Source: Perkinsus chesapeaki (taxonomy: Eukaryota > Perkinsozoa > Perkinsida > Perkinsidae). Taken from it: a DNA stretch of 49,004 bases. The notes below the pieces were generated by a model, which saw only the letters and a list, made by a program, of their open reading frames with translations, was not told where the DNA came from and did no database searches. Position 1 is the first letter of the stretch, and every line of letters begins with the position of its first letter. The position numbers and the translations under genes are program-made. The DNA is taken from the NCBI GenBank assembly GCA_013115145.1, contig JAAPAO010000235.1, positions 1 through 49,004 on the forward strand. The letters are read 5' to 3'. This document shows positions 32,779 to 44,500 of the stretch, piece after piece.

Positions 32779-35700
32779 ATGTCTGAAGTTCCCATAGCAG
32801 GGATGGGTACGTCGGCAACAAGCAAGATAGGAGCAGCCCTGTGCGGCCAGGATGATGTAAGTCGGTAAAGGAAGGTTTGACAGTGCCTCCTTGGTTGTTA
32901 GGTTGCTGATTGCGTGGTGGAGCTCGGTGTTCTGGGTATCCCTTACTACATGTTCATCCTCATGGTGCCACTCAGGATTCACGAGGTAAACCGACATGCT
33001 TTTGCAGGCTTCTCATGGACGGTTTTGGAAGGCCCACCCACGACTGTTGTCGAGTGGAAGCTCGAGTGAGATTATGATTATTTCCATTTAGTTGAGGGCC
33101 CAAGGGGAAAAAGATTCCTTTGAAGAATTAATCGCATACGAACTGTTGCGCGTTGTTAAGTCGAACATGACTAAAAGCACTTGCTTGATCTACTCGAGAT
33201 GAACCTTGCATATTCGGTGTATGTGACTGAAATGGGTGTAGATAATCCGACCTAGTTATTATTATTAAATTCAGTTATACTCGTGCGCTCGTTCACTGCC
33301 GCCGAGGAGATGGCCGTTCACTAACCTGGTCAAGAGGGTAGTTCAATTCACCCTTACTGCTGCTGCTGCCTTCATCTCCACCTTATTAGGTATGCTGTGC
33401 CTTTCTGGTAGTTGCTAATGCTGGTATTGCTGCTGGAGCACTTATGTTTTATGATAAGATTTATGGCGCATCTTACGTTGTCATTACGTAAGTGTCGTTG
33501 CGTGATCAGAGAGTGCTGGCTTAGTTCAACTTGGGACGCTTCTATATATAGGCTATATTGGATCAGATGTGGATCTAGGCTTTTATAAGGCATGTGTTAT
33601 ATCATATAGCACAGGCCTAGAATGTTCCTATAAGGCTTTGTTACGGGAGCAGTGCTGGGGTGTCTATCAGGCTACCTTGGATCAGCCATGCAAGCTTTGC
33701 GATATATGGGCTGGTAAATCCTCGACTAGCGGCTTAAGTTTCCACAACTTCTCATCGCTGGACTCGTGATCGACATAAAAATCGTGCATACTATTGATAA
33801 TATCAAGCATAGATTTTTTAATAGGCCGCCGCCTTCCTAGTGGCATGTAATGACACTTATCCATTCTTTCAGCCCTCTCATCCATGCATTTTGCTGGGTA
33901 TTGGCTTTACTGCTGCTTGATATGGAATACCGAAGGTAACACCACTCAATCCGCGGTGTCATGAAGTCATGGTTTAGATATCTGCCGCAGTCGTGGCTTG
34001 GTCTACGGACCTTCTGGCTGCTCACAGGTGTATCCAGTTTCGCTAGAGTGGTGTGGTTATTCGTATCCTCTCTTGAGAAAACTCCAATGTATATATTGTT
34101 ATCCTACCTTCCCCCTGCTTAGTCTTCATACTAGATACCTTCTATTATATCCCTATGAAACGGTTATCATATCGATACTTCTGGCAGCTGTTCAGATGTT
34201 ATTGATGTGGATGAGTGTGGCAATACCTAGTGACTTGTCTTTGGCTTTATTTCCTCATATACAGCGGCTCATGCAGGTAACTAAAGTCTCTCTGTTTTCC
34301 AGCATGGGCCCTTGACTCAGGCTGGGCGGATGTATCCTTCTTCGGGATCGCCAGCCATGGTCGAGCATACTATTGACTCGTAAGCCCTGTGCTAGTTGTG
34401 ACTACAGTAACCACGGTTCTTAGAGGCTACTCCCCACCAAGCGTTGGATCTCCAGCGGCAATGATGCCACCATTTCGACCATGTCTAAAGCTGTTGGATG
34501 TTCAAGTGGTCGCTAAGCTGTCTCCTACAGGGCAGGCTTTTACCGAATATAAGTGAGAAATTGTTCGCTTTTGCGCGTCGGTATATTTAGTACAGATTAT
34601 TCACTCGAGTGTATCCGCAAGTCGGAGAGGCCTTCCAGATCACAGCGAAGCGGCGGTTTAAGGTGCTCAAGTGGCTCGATGATCGGCTGAGGTAAAGTGA
34701 TACAGGCTGAGACATCTACTTGTTCTTATTAGGGTAATGTTCGACCATGATCGATTTCCTGAGTTCCATGCTAAGATGGGCAGCTTTCCTCCCCGAGAGG
34801 CTGTTGAGGCAAATCCCTTCACGCGCCAAGTTGGCCTTAGAGAGTAAGTTCCCTCGATTTGGTGCGACGGTAATATCTCCCATGAAGGTACTTCCGCAAC
34901 TTATATACTTGCCAGATATTCATGGTCCCCGAGCTTCTCGATATGGTAAGTCTCAGTAGGTGTCATCATCTCTACCAGGATGTTATGTAAGTCTCCCCTT
35001 GTTGGCTGTTGTCACTTACAGCTTCGTTTTGTTCTTCATACTAAGTCTTTTTTCTACTTGAATGCCCGAGCTATGAAAGTCTCATGATGATGAGTTTCGG
35101 CGATGATAACTTCATATAGGTGTGACACATTCCTGATTCCAAATCCAGTAAACATTGTACAAACGTTTGTACAGACGGTGGTCTTGCCCCTTCAGCCGCT
35201 TTCTGGTACCAAAAATTGCCCAACCCAGTGATTGGACATATTCGTATCACTATAATACCATCTAAGTTAGCCTCGTTTCCTTATGATGTCTTCTCATGTC
35301 GTCGTTCTGTGTATGCTATATAGTTCGCGGCGGCCTCTATTGAAGCGGTTCATAGCAGCAAACACTACGCTTTACTGAGCTACCATTCTTGCGAGGTGTG
35401 GCGCTCCGATGGCCTTGACTCCATGACCCGCTCCCAGGCGGCTAAAACTCAATGCTATTCGCTGATACAAGCTGGGATGTGATGATACTATCTAGCAATT
35501 AACTCCGTTTAACTGACCGTATTTTACTGTGAGACCGCGGCATTTAGCAGCTCTTTGTGCGATGAAGAGCTAATACTCTGCAGATAAGTGGTTCAGTAAC
35601 CTGGGCTGATTCCTTACCAGCACCTTTCCTTCCTTCTTTTGCCAATTCGCGAGATGGCTTATTCAAATGTTATATATAGGAACCTTTTACTCTTACACGG

Positions 35701-35912
35701 GGATATAGTGACTGGATGTGTGGTTTAGTGACACCTGGTCTCGATCAGTTCTATACCCGTTTTATCAGGTAGGATTGAATCCCATGGTCGGGATGAAGCA
35801 TCTGAATGCATTCCAATCCTTAAGTGCCAACCAGTTGCGTAACGAGGAGATGGCAAGAGCATCTATGCGAGGCCGAGGCAGGTATTCAACTAGTGTGCTC
35901 CCATCAGCTTGA
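32779..35912 (+). CDS. Unrecognised multi-exon membrane protein (exons incomplete)
   Basis: I do not recognise the family. The ATG at 32779 gives MSEVPIAGMGTSATSKIGAA. A 45-nt intron (32857-32901) leads to ELGVLGIPYYMFILMVPLRI, a likely membrane segment. Further open exons with hydrophobic stretches are near 33310-33390 (RVVQFTLTAAAAFISTLL), 33410-33470 (ANAGIAAGALMFYDKIYG), 34030-34110 (FARVVWLFVSSLEKTPMYIL) and 34150-34275 (ISILLAAVQMLLMWMSVAIP). Soluble exons follow: SPPSVGSPAAMMPPFRP, VYPQVGEAFQITAKRRFKVL, DHDRFPEFHAKMGSFPPREA and HSSKHYALLSYHSCEVWRSD. An ORF ending STSVLPSA stops at 35912, but a splice there could carry on into the PX exons downstream. Three to five membrane segments and a soluble tail are what can be seen. 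Confidence 0.45.
35156..35173. repeat. 18-bp perfect palindrome
   Basis: TGTACAAACGTTTGTACA equals its own reverse complement. It lies in a likely intron of the membrane-protein gene. Confidence 0.85.
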
Positions 35913-35949
35913 CGGGTCGTCCACCATGCGACTAGCAGCAGCAGCTACA

Positions 35950-37082
35950 GATAGTTGATTTAGTATCCTCGGTAGATTTTCGGGACTCGTTGGAAGTGTT
36001 TCAATAGGATATTCGCCTCCAATCTTCAGTGTGAGCCTCAACTTGGCTGCCAGTACAGAGCAGCAGCAGCAGCTACCGCGACTCGGCAGTTCCACTCTGA
36101 CTTTCAACCGATCGGCCACCAGAGGGTCCCCGCCAGGTATCACCCTTTATTCCACTTTCGGTGACATTAGCTATTCTTTCAGGCAGTGCTACCCCTAGTG
36201 GGCTGCTGCAGGCGCCGTTTTTTCTACCGGGCCTTGAAGAACCGTCTTCGTCGTTTCTCGGTGTAACAACTAAGATAACTGGCTACGTTGCGATATCTCC
36301 TGGGGAGAGGCCGGGCAGTTCATTAAGGCGAACACGGAGCGAGCTGAAGCAATCAACTGGAGGTGAAATTGGACCTGGTTTAGCTTCATTCCCATCCGCA
36401 GGCAGATTCATTCAGTTGGCCTCTTCATAGTTCCTTTTATTGCCTCAGACGTTCCGTCGTCTGCTATTGTCTACTATGACATCGCAACTGAGATTCCCAA
36501 CAGTGAGATTGTTTACTTCTCATCTCATCGTTTTAGCGAGTTCGAGACCCTTGCGCTCCGGCTGAGGTAAGCTGTTGATAAGCAAAAGCTTCAGCAACTT
36601 CCGTTTTCACGAAGTAGCTTGTTCTTCTAAACTGTCTCCGTAGGGAGCCACTGTTGACCGCAGTGTAGCGAGCTTGCTTATGCACCAGTAATGGATATCT
36701 GTGTTAGAGATTTCCTTCAAGTCCGGCTTACTGTGAGCTTACCACCAAAGTTGAAGATGCCTGGTGTGAGCAAGTCTGCTTTCTTGGAGCAGTAGGCTAC
36801 ACTACTTACGCTGAACTCTTTCAAGCGCTACTCAGGAGGCGCGAACAGCTCGAACACTTTCTCCGAGGCTTGCTGACGGATCCAGCGGTATGCCACTGTT
36901 TGCTGCTCTGGGACTTTTTGAACGTAAGTATCTTACCTGGAGTGATGGCGAAGTCTCCCGCAGCGTTTTTAATAGATAGGTTGCTTTGGCTACTTTTGTA
37001 GGTCCCTCGCTCAGAACTCAATCATTTATTAGATCCAGTGTGGGGTAATGGAACAGCGGATGCATTGGAGCCCGGGAGGTAG
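35950..37082 (+). CDS. PX-domain protein, first of two neighbouring PX units
   Basis: PX domains bind phosphoinositides, mostly PI3P, on endosomes. Exons with phase-compatible splice sites encode SAIVYYDIATEIPNSEIVYF and SSHRFSEFETLALRLR, the PX strand-turn with the R-x-S/Y-E-F motif. Next is SVSLPPKLKMPG, the proline-rich loop. Then come ELFQALLRRREQLEHFLRG and LLTDPAVCHCLLLWDFLN, the closing helices, with the domain ending before VPRSELNHLLDPV and the TAG at 37080-37082. In the usual motif R-R-[YF]-S-E-F the first Arg binds the lipid; here His-Arg-Phe keeps the Arg next to Phe. Upstream exons (SLNLAASTEQQQQLPRLG and KITGYVAISPGERPG) are low-complexity and uncertain. It may be the C-terminal half of the membrane protein upstream (a membrane-anchored sorting nexin) or a separate gene. 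The start is unresolved. Confidence 0.58.
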
Positions 37083-37351
37083 CGTTCGTACAGACGACCG
37101 GTAGTAGAGCCTTTCCTTTCCACAGGCCTAATCCTTATCCTCCTTCCCCACGTAGGTTTAGCAGTAGTCTTGACACCAATCGAGTAAGCACCCCCCGTAC
37201 ACTTTGTTAATAGCCACATTCTAGGCGAGTAATTATGCAACACTCCGCACCGGTACTTTTTTCGGCAGAGGTTCTGTTGACCGAGTGTCTCCTAGTAAGG
37301 TGTCTCGTTTACCATTCGTCGTTCCCTTCTCCAATAGGTCCTTTGTCATCC

Positions 37352-38227
37352 ATGGCGATGTCCCGTGAAGCATCGCTGAGCGCTCTATTCGGTATGTCGG
37401 CTCCGCAAAGTATGGGTGTGCTGCCTGAGACTCTAGAGGAGATACCGGCGCTTGGTCTCGAGGACGCTAGTGGGAAGGCCGAGCTCTTGCTGTACCACTA
37501 CGATGTGGATTGCCTGCCCGAGGCGCGCCCGAAGGCGCTGTTCATCATCAGGTGGGGTCAGCCGTGGTGCCTTCTCGGAGATCTTCGACTCTGGTAGGTT
37601 CCGCAGGATGTCTGATGGCGGAGGGTCTGAGGAGAATTGGCTGGTCCAGAGACGGTACGCGGAATTCAGAGAGCTCTATCAAGCTCTACATTCGCGCCTT
37701 GCATATGATAATCGTGCGAAGGAGGTGGGAGGGCGGGGTGTTCGGTGCGGTTTGGTAAATGGTTGGTTAGATTATTATAACTAGATCATAGTTCAGATGA
37801 TTAGATATATGAATCATTAATATCAAAGTATAGTAAAAGTAGCTTATGTATTGAAAGAATAGTCGTGAAAATGGGTAGGCCATATGATTTTGTAAGGGAG
37901 GTTACTGTCCTTATTTCTTGCGAGAGTAAATCTTTTATAATCTTCTGGACTGAGATATGCTCACCCGAATGCTATCGACATTTCTAAACCGTCAGATTCT
38001 TAATGATCTCAAGTTCCCCTTGAAAGCCTTAGCCCACCGGGCGGACCTGGAGAAGGCTCAGAATGAAGAAAGGGCAGAGATGCTTGGGATATGGATAGGA
38101 GTAGGTAGCGAGAGCAGATATCAATGAGCAATTGTGTCTCTGTTAGGGAGTTGTGGCCAATCTAGAGGTATTTGACTGCCCTGCACTGGAGGATTTTATG
38201 AAACGTGACGCCATTGAACCTTACTAG
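37352..38227 (+). CDS. Small PX-domain (sorting nexin-like) protein
   Basis: Four exons, 170 residues: 37352-37551, 37598-37724, 37996-38100 and 38147-38227, ending TAG; all phases agree. The N-terminus MAMSREASLSALFGMSAPQ has no leader. The PX fold follows: LLYHYDVDCLPEARPKALFI, then ENWLVQRRYAEFRELYQAL with the diagnostic R-R-Y-x-E-F (RRYAEF) motif whose Arg contacts PI3P. FPLKALAHRADLEKAQNEER is the proline loop and helix, and VFDCPALEDFM the last helix. Almost the whole protein is PX, with no BAR domain, so it resembles SNX3-type adaptors, which help retromer on endosomes. Introns are 46, 271 and 46 nt. It starts 270 bp after the neighbouring PX unit, on the same strand, and KIFBP follows 285 bp later. 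Confidence 0.85.
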
Positions 38228-38511
38228 TAGCAGATTTAAGCTCCATGTAGCATTGCTCTCACTGTCGGTTTTTCTCTCTGATTCATTAAGGAAGGCGTGT
38301 CGTGTTGTTAAATGCGATGGTCTAAGACCATTGGTCTCTCAGCTTACTTTGCTTGCCTGCATCCCTTACTGCTATTCTCCAGGGGCGCATTCGATTTGAA
38401 TTTGAACTTCTTTATCATCATAATATATTTAACACGATAGTATTATGTGTTTCAAAAATAATAGGAGTAGTCGGCGGTGATATTTTCCAAATTGTATTGT
38501 GTATCCGTAAT

Positions 38512-41500
38512 ATGGTTGTGACTATATCGGCTGACTCTGATGACCCTCATAGTGTTATTGCCAGCGCTGTGTGTGAAGACTTGAAAACGCTAACAGATGT
38601 TGAGGGGCAGTTGGATAGGATGTGGGACACGTGAGTGATGGGGCGAACTAGTGGCGAAGAAGGAGCGCGATCACAGTTCTCGCCATAGCCTGAACAGTTA
38701 TGATCAATGACAGATCTGTTAAATGATACCTGTTCTCGGTATATCCATAATTTCATGTTAGTGATAGGCGTGTCTAGCTGAGAAGGACACTCTATTATCA
38801 ATTTTCATCACACTCTTACCGAAATGAAACTCGTAGTGGCTCTTCAATACGCGACAATATTCTCAATATTTTTTTTGCTGGTCGATATTCTTTGATGACT
38901 GTTTTGTTCAGATATGATTCTTTAACGGAGCTTCCTGTGGAGGAATCGGAGCCCTACAAGTATTACTATAAAGCGAGAGAGCTGCTGGAGATAGCTAGAG
39001 AATCCTTGAAGAGAAAGCTGGCTGCGAATGAAACCAGCGATACCGAAAACCTAGAGTGGCATCTGGCCAACATTGATCTGGTGAGCTTCGCGGCTGCGCG
39101 ATGCTCGGTATGATCTTGGCAGGCGATGGGAAGGAATCTTTTCTGGTGCGAAGAAGTGTCTAAGGCTGAGGTCAGGTTCTTGCGCGCCCTTAAATTAGGG
39201 CTGCTCTCATCGAATAGTAAGTTGTTCTTGTAGCGAAAAGCTCAACTTTAACGCTGCTGTGCTGAGTGTGGAACTTTCAGGGCTAGAAAAGAAGTATGTT
39301 TTCTTTATATTGGACTGCCTCCAGCAACTGAGCAACATATGGCTGGGTCGAGCCGATTACACCAAGGCCATCAACTTCCTGGCACGAGCCGCTCTTTTGT
39401 GAGCTTTCATGTTGGAATAGAACCTGATATCCGTTTAGGCACAAAGCAGTGGAGGATCGAGTGGAGTGGGAGGATGCAGACATGGAGAACTTGGATAGAA
39501 CTAAGACACTCACTGCTTATGGACTTGCCAGAGCATATGGGTAACCCTTCTCCTGTTAAACCTGTGCATAGGGGCTTTTCAGCGTTACGTACTTCTTGAG
39601 TAGGCTTTAAATTAGGCTTGAATAGGCTCGATAGTTCATGGTCTTGGAGGACTCATGTCGATGCAAAATTGTGAAGTTGTTGAGTCAGATGAGCTCAGCT
39701 GAGCAGCATCAATGATGATCTCCGGAATTGGCAGAAACTCTGCCATATTGCTGGGCCCCCTTGACGATCCGACTGATCGTGGTTCCTAGTAAAAACTTGG
39801 ATTCTGAGGTCGAAATTAAGCCGTGTATCCTATTCCAATTTGGATATCCATCCGAGTTTGGACCACGGGTGAGACCATACAGACGAGAATTTTGGAAAAA
39901 ATGCGATATTATATTATTATTTGGCAGGCTGCATAAAACTAACACCAACGGCGCTCTTAACGCGAGAAGTTTCACTGTCGTTCCTTTCTCAGAGGGCTTG
40001 GCATGCTATCCTTCCTTTCTCAGAGGGCTTGGCATGCTATCCTTCCTTTCTCAGAGGGCTTGGCATGATATCATCGGCATCCAGAGCTTGCTCTATGACA
40101 CTAGCAAGGCAACTGGAGCACAACATGGCCGGAAGCGATGACCCGGGAAGGAAGAAAGATGCTCCTGTTAAGAAGCTGCGCTGGTGTAAACGCGTATAAC
40201 ATGTGATCAGTTTGACTACCGTGAATGGTCGAGGAACGCAATAAGTCTGGCTGACTATTATATTGGTCGAGGGGAGTTTTGGACCGCCGAGTATCTCATG
40301 CATGCTGGCCGTATTATAGCTGTAGGTGAAGAGCGGTGGGGTCTACTGGAGTTTAAAACGTTATGAAAATCATTGTTGTCAAACGCTTGAGGTATAGCAA
40401 CTTGCTTAATGACCCGAAAACGTGGAAAACATGAATATAACGGGACGCTCAATGTATTGACGAGGAGGCGGCTACTTCGTTGAGAATTCTAACCCTCTGT
40501 AACCAACTGCAGCAGGATGTTCTCTGACGGTTACGCTTCTTGGCGGAAGTTGCTCTGCACGAACAGTGCTCACTTGAAATAGGTGGGATCCGCTATGTAC
40601 TGTCATATGTTAATCCACTTCTGGCACCGCCAGTGGATGCCACACATTGGATGCTGTTGGATTTATCGATATTTAAAATTCGGATGGTGAGACGCATGTT
40701 ATTGGTATATTAACATAGTACTGGTAACCAAACATAGTAAGGGGCTATTTCCCGTTACTGGATTAACGTGAGGATATACCTTTAGTTGATAGTTGAATAT
40801 CACTCACACCAATGTGTGAAATACAAAGGGCAATTTATTACCCAATGGCACGCATGAACAAAGAGCGTGCGCACAGAATTGTGCTTGCCTATTTGTGTTG
40901 GAAACGACTAGGCAGAGGGTTGAAGCATTTTAGGTTGTGTTGGATTGTTGACTCGGCTTGAAATGTGAATAACCGAATGGTCTCGACACTAGTTGGCTTT
41001 AGTGAAGCCTCACTCTTCGCATGTCGTAGCACCATACAGTCCCGCGGCCACGTTAGGATCTAGTGCTTCACCAGCATGCTCCCCATCTCCGACATCCAGC
41101 ATACTATAATTTTCACCAGAAGGGAATCTGATGTAAGTTAACCCATCAGGATCCACTCCACCAGGAATTATATCCCTGGTGTTCAGCAACTCTATAACTT
41201 CTTCTCGGATGTCATCGTCGTCCCAGAGAAAATAGAAATATGCATTATCTCCGACGGTTTCATGTTCAAACCCGACTGAGTAGCACACCGCGTTAGCAAA
41301 GAGCATGTAGGCGGGCTTGGTAGCATCATCAGGACAGAGGATTGTGAACTTCTGAACCCCATCTTCCCACTTTGCACCGTAGAAGATAGCTTCCACATTC
41401 AATACCTGCGCCCATAATAGTATGGACAGTTTGATGGCAAAGCGATAGAATAACTCCATTAGATAACCGGGATAAGAAATGAGGTATTGCATGCCATCGA

Positions 41501-44500
41501 GCTTCATGTCACGGAATATTATGTCCCTGTGACACCGTGTTTGTCGTAATTATTGCTCTATCCCAAGATTTCGCCTGACGGATTGAGCCTTGTCCAGCCT
41601 GTTGGGATGGGAGCCATCAACAATGGCTCATCCTTGGTATACCTACCTTGAGCGCTCCCGCTTCTGTCCAGGTAACTTCGTCACTGGGAATTCCGCCGGA
41701 TCAGATCAAAGTACCCGCCAAGATGCACCGGCTCAGCTCTCCAGTGAAACGATAGGCTACGCTTGACCACCATATCTATCGTTTATGTCAAAGCAGTTCG
41801 ATATAGCCCTACTGGGACGAACACCATAAGATGAGTAGCGCAGAAAGAATACCTAATAGCTACAGCGCGCTGCTTTTAGCAAGTGATGCAGTATCAATCC
41901 TATAGTACTACTACTACTACTAGAAATCAGTTAGTAACTGATCTATAACAATTTAGCTCCTCATCTTGAATAGCATCCGCGCCAAGATCAGCCCACTGGT
42001 ACACAACCAGTCGTCTAAATACGCGCCCGACAAGCTCTCATCGGAACCTCCTATCCCATCTTCATTTACCCTTGTCTGGCTTCTACAAGTATCACAGCAG
42101 TACACCCGTGGCCTTCCCCACCCTGCAAGCAACGCCCCTTGCAGTACATCCCTCAATCATCCAGATCCAAGCGGCGACCTTCTCGGCCTTCATATGCCTA
42201 TGCATTGTTTGACAAGGTCTTTACGCCTCATTAACGGTTTGGAGCTCTCTAAATCAATCGGATATTTGTTCCCTACTATCGGCGGATTCTAGCAACTTTC
42301 AGACCGAATGGCCTCCTAAAATTGGTGAGGAAAAGAGCGACGAGTTAGTCGCGGAGCTACGGCGTGACATCGGGCGATTCTATCGCACTAGGCTGGAGAT
42401 GTCCAATGTCCACGCTGGCAGGACAGCTGACGAGTGTGTAGGTATCTTGGGCACCCAATAGAAATGAGTTTGTTTGTTCAAGTTGGCCTTTTGGCGATGC
42501 AAAGCCGAGGTTATAGAAAAGAAACTAACCGAGGAGCAAGCAAGCGCGATACAATGGGGTTCTCTTTCGAACGATGATGTCGAAAGGAGAGAGGTCCGCT
42601 GGGATGCGGAAAATGGCTTCCCTGAGAAAGTGTAGCAGCGTGCATGCATGTTATACAGTATCCTTGAGCGCCAGGACGATTCGTGATGGTTATGCCGTCT
42701 TTGATGGTACCAGTGCGATGCAAGAGGAAGTCAGAGAAGGTACTGGTGGAGTCGGGAATCCTGAGGAGCAAGTGTTGAATCTCTCCAAAGAGATTCTGGT
42801 AAGGTCAGCTGTGTAAGTCGGTTATCTCTAGGAAGATAGATTGAAGTTCCGATGTAGGTCCTTCCCTAGCATTCACGAGGCCATAGAGAGAGCAATGCGA
42901 ACTCACAACACGGCGTTTCTTGCGGCCCATGGCCCAACGATCGATCATCGCAAGTGAGTATTCCAACCAACCCACTCGGCAAGCTCATCGAATTTTGCCA
43001 GGCAACTGACATACTGTGCAAATGGGTTCACAACAGCCCGGGAACTGTTCAAAGTAGCTCAGTACTTCGACCAGCAGGCCTTGAGTGTTTTTGTCCTCGA
43101 TGGATATGCTAGCGACCATGTTGGACTAGCAGGGTGCTCAGCTCCTCCTAGACATGCGCGCAGATACAAACGGTTCAAGAGTTGGCTCGTTTACATGAAG
43201 CATTGGAGTTTTGGGAAAGTGACCCCAAAAGGTTGATCGGATTGCTTAAGCGGAGGGTGAAGCTATTGGAGCCTGTTCTTGAAGAGGTACCCTCATTTCC
43301 GAACTCTTGTTATGCCCGCAAATCCGCAAATTATCGTAAAATGTAATGTTAATAGGGCGGCTCTGTTATAGCATGTATCATATACAGAGGTGAGAGTTTC
43401 CATCTATGATGCAATCCTTAGGACAGGAGCTATTCTCTCCCCAGAGTGGGGACATTGCTAGTTATTCCGAATAGCCGGTATCGATACGTAGTTCTCGAAG
43501 ATGCAGAGAAATCGCCAGTGGTGGAACATGGTCTGTGGCCTCCTAGCTATCTCGAAGTCTGGGCCTGAATTGGTCTGTATGTTCCAGTGTAGCTGCTTTG
43601 TAACGGTTGCATTGGGTGCTTGAACGACAGGTCGAATCTGTTCGACTCACTGAGTTTAGATAAACCCCACAGTGTATGTCCAGTTTTATCGACAGCTCTC
43701 ATATGAGATTGGTGATATATATAAGCAGCTGTCTGATGGTATTATCGGATCCCAAGGAGAGGAATACGAAGTCGGTGTGCCACACCCGGTACGTTGTCAC
43801 ATTTCAGCAGTTTATATCGCTTATGACCGTGGAGCAGGTATCGGGGCCAGAAGAAGCGCGTCAACTGCGGAGATACATATCAAAGGCAGTGAAGAGCTTC
43901 ACTCGATTCTTGGATTCGTTCAAGGCACCAACTCAGAACGGTCCACTAGGTAAGCCCTTACCACGGACTCTCGGAGCGAAGGATCCCCTCGCTCAAGGGG
44001 AGCCAAAGGAATGGTGGAACCTTTTGAACGGATGGGCTTTCTATGCCAATGCGTTGGGGAATCCCTTATAGCCTATAAGAGATCTACGTTAAGCTACAAG
44101 TTATAGGGATCGACTCCGGCATTGGTCTTTGATGTTAGGTGTCCAAGATGAGCTGGACGATTCGGCTATACCACATATCATAACGGCCAGGGAGCATATT
44201 GCAAGGTAAGGGTGTCGGGCGTGGGGAGTTATTCCCTCATCGTTCGATATTCATCTAATCCACCAGGTCGAAGAATTCAATCTGTGAGTTACACATCCTG
44301 CTAGGTGTTCAGGTTATTGTCGAAGGAGCCATCCACAAGTCCTATGGAGAGACTCGAGAGCTTAACTACTGCACTCTCACATTACGAGTGGGTGAGGGAC
44401 TATGCCTGGCACCATAAGGAACAGGTAAGGAATGAGCGAAAGGCCTTGTCTTGCACAATTTTAACGTATCTCTTCGCGAAATATTACATCGCCTGCCGTA

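Noticed and set aside
39709-40303. ORFs on both strands around the 31-bp repeat
   Set aside because: They run through KIFBP introns; only the short ARQLEHN and REWSRNAISLADYY exons match KIFBP.
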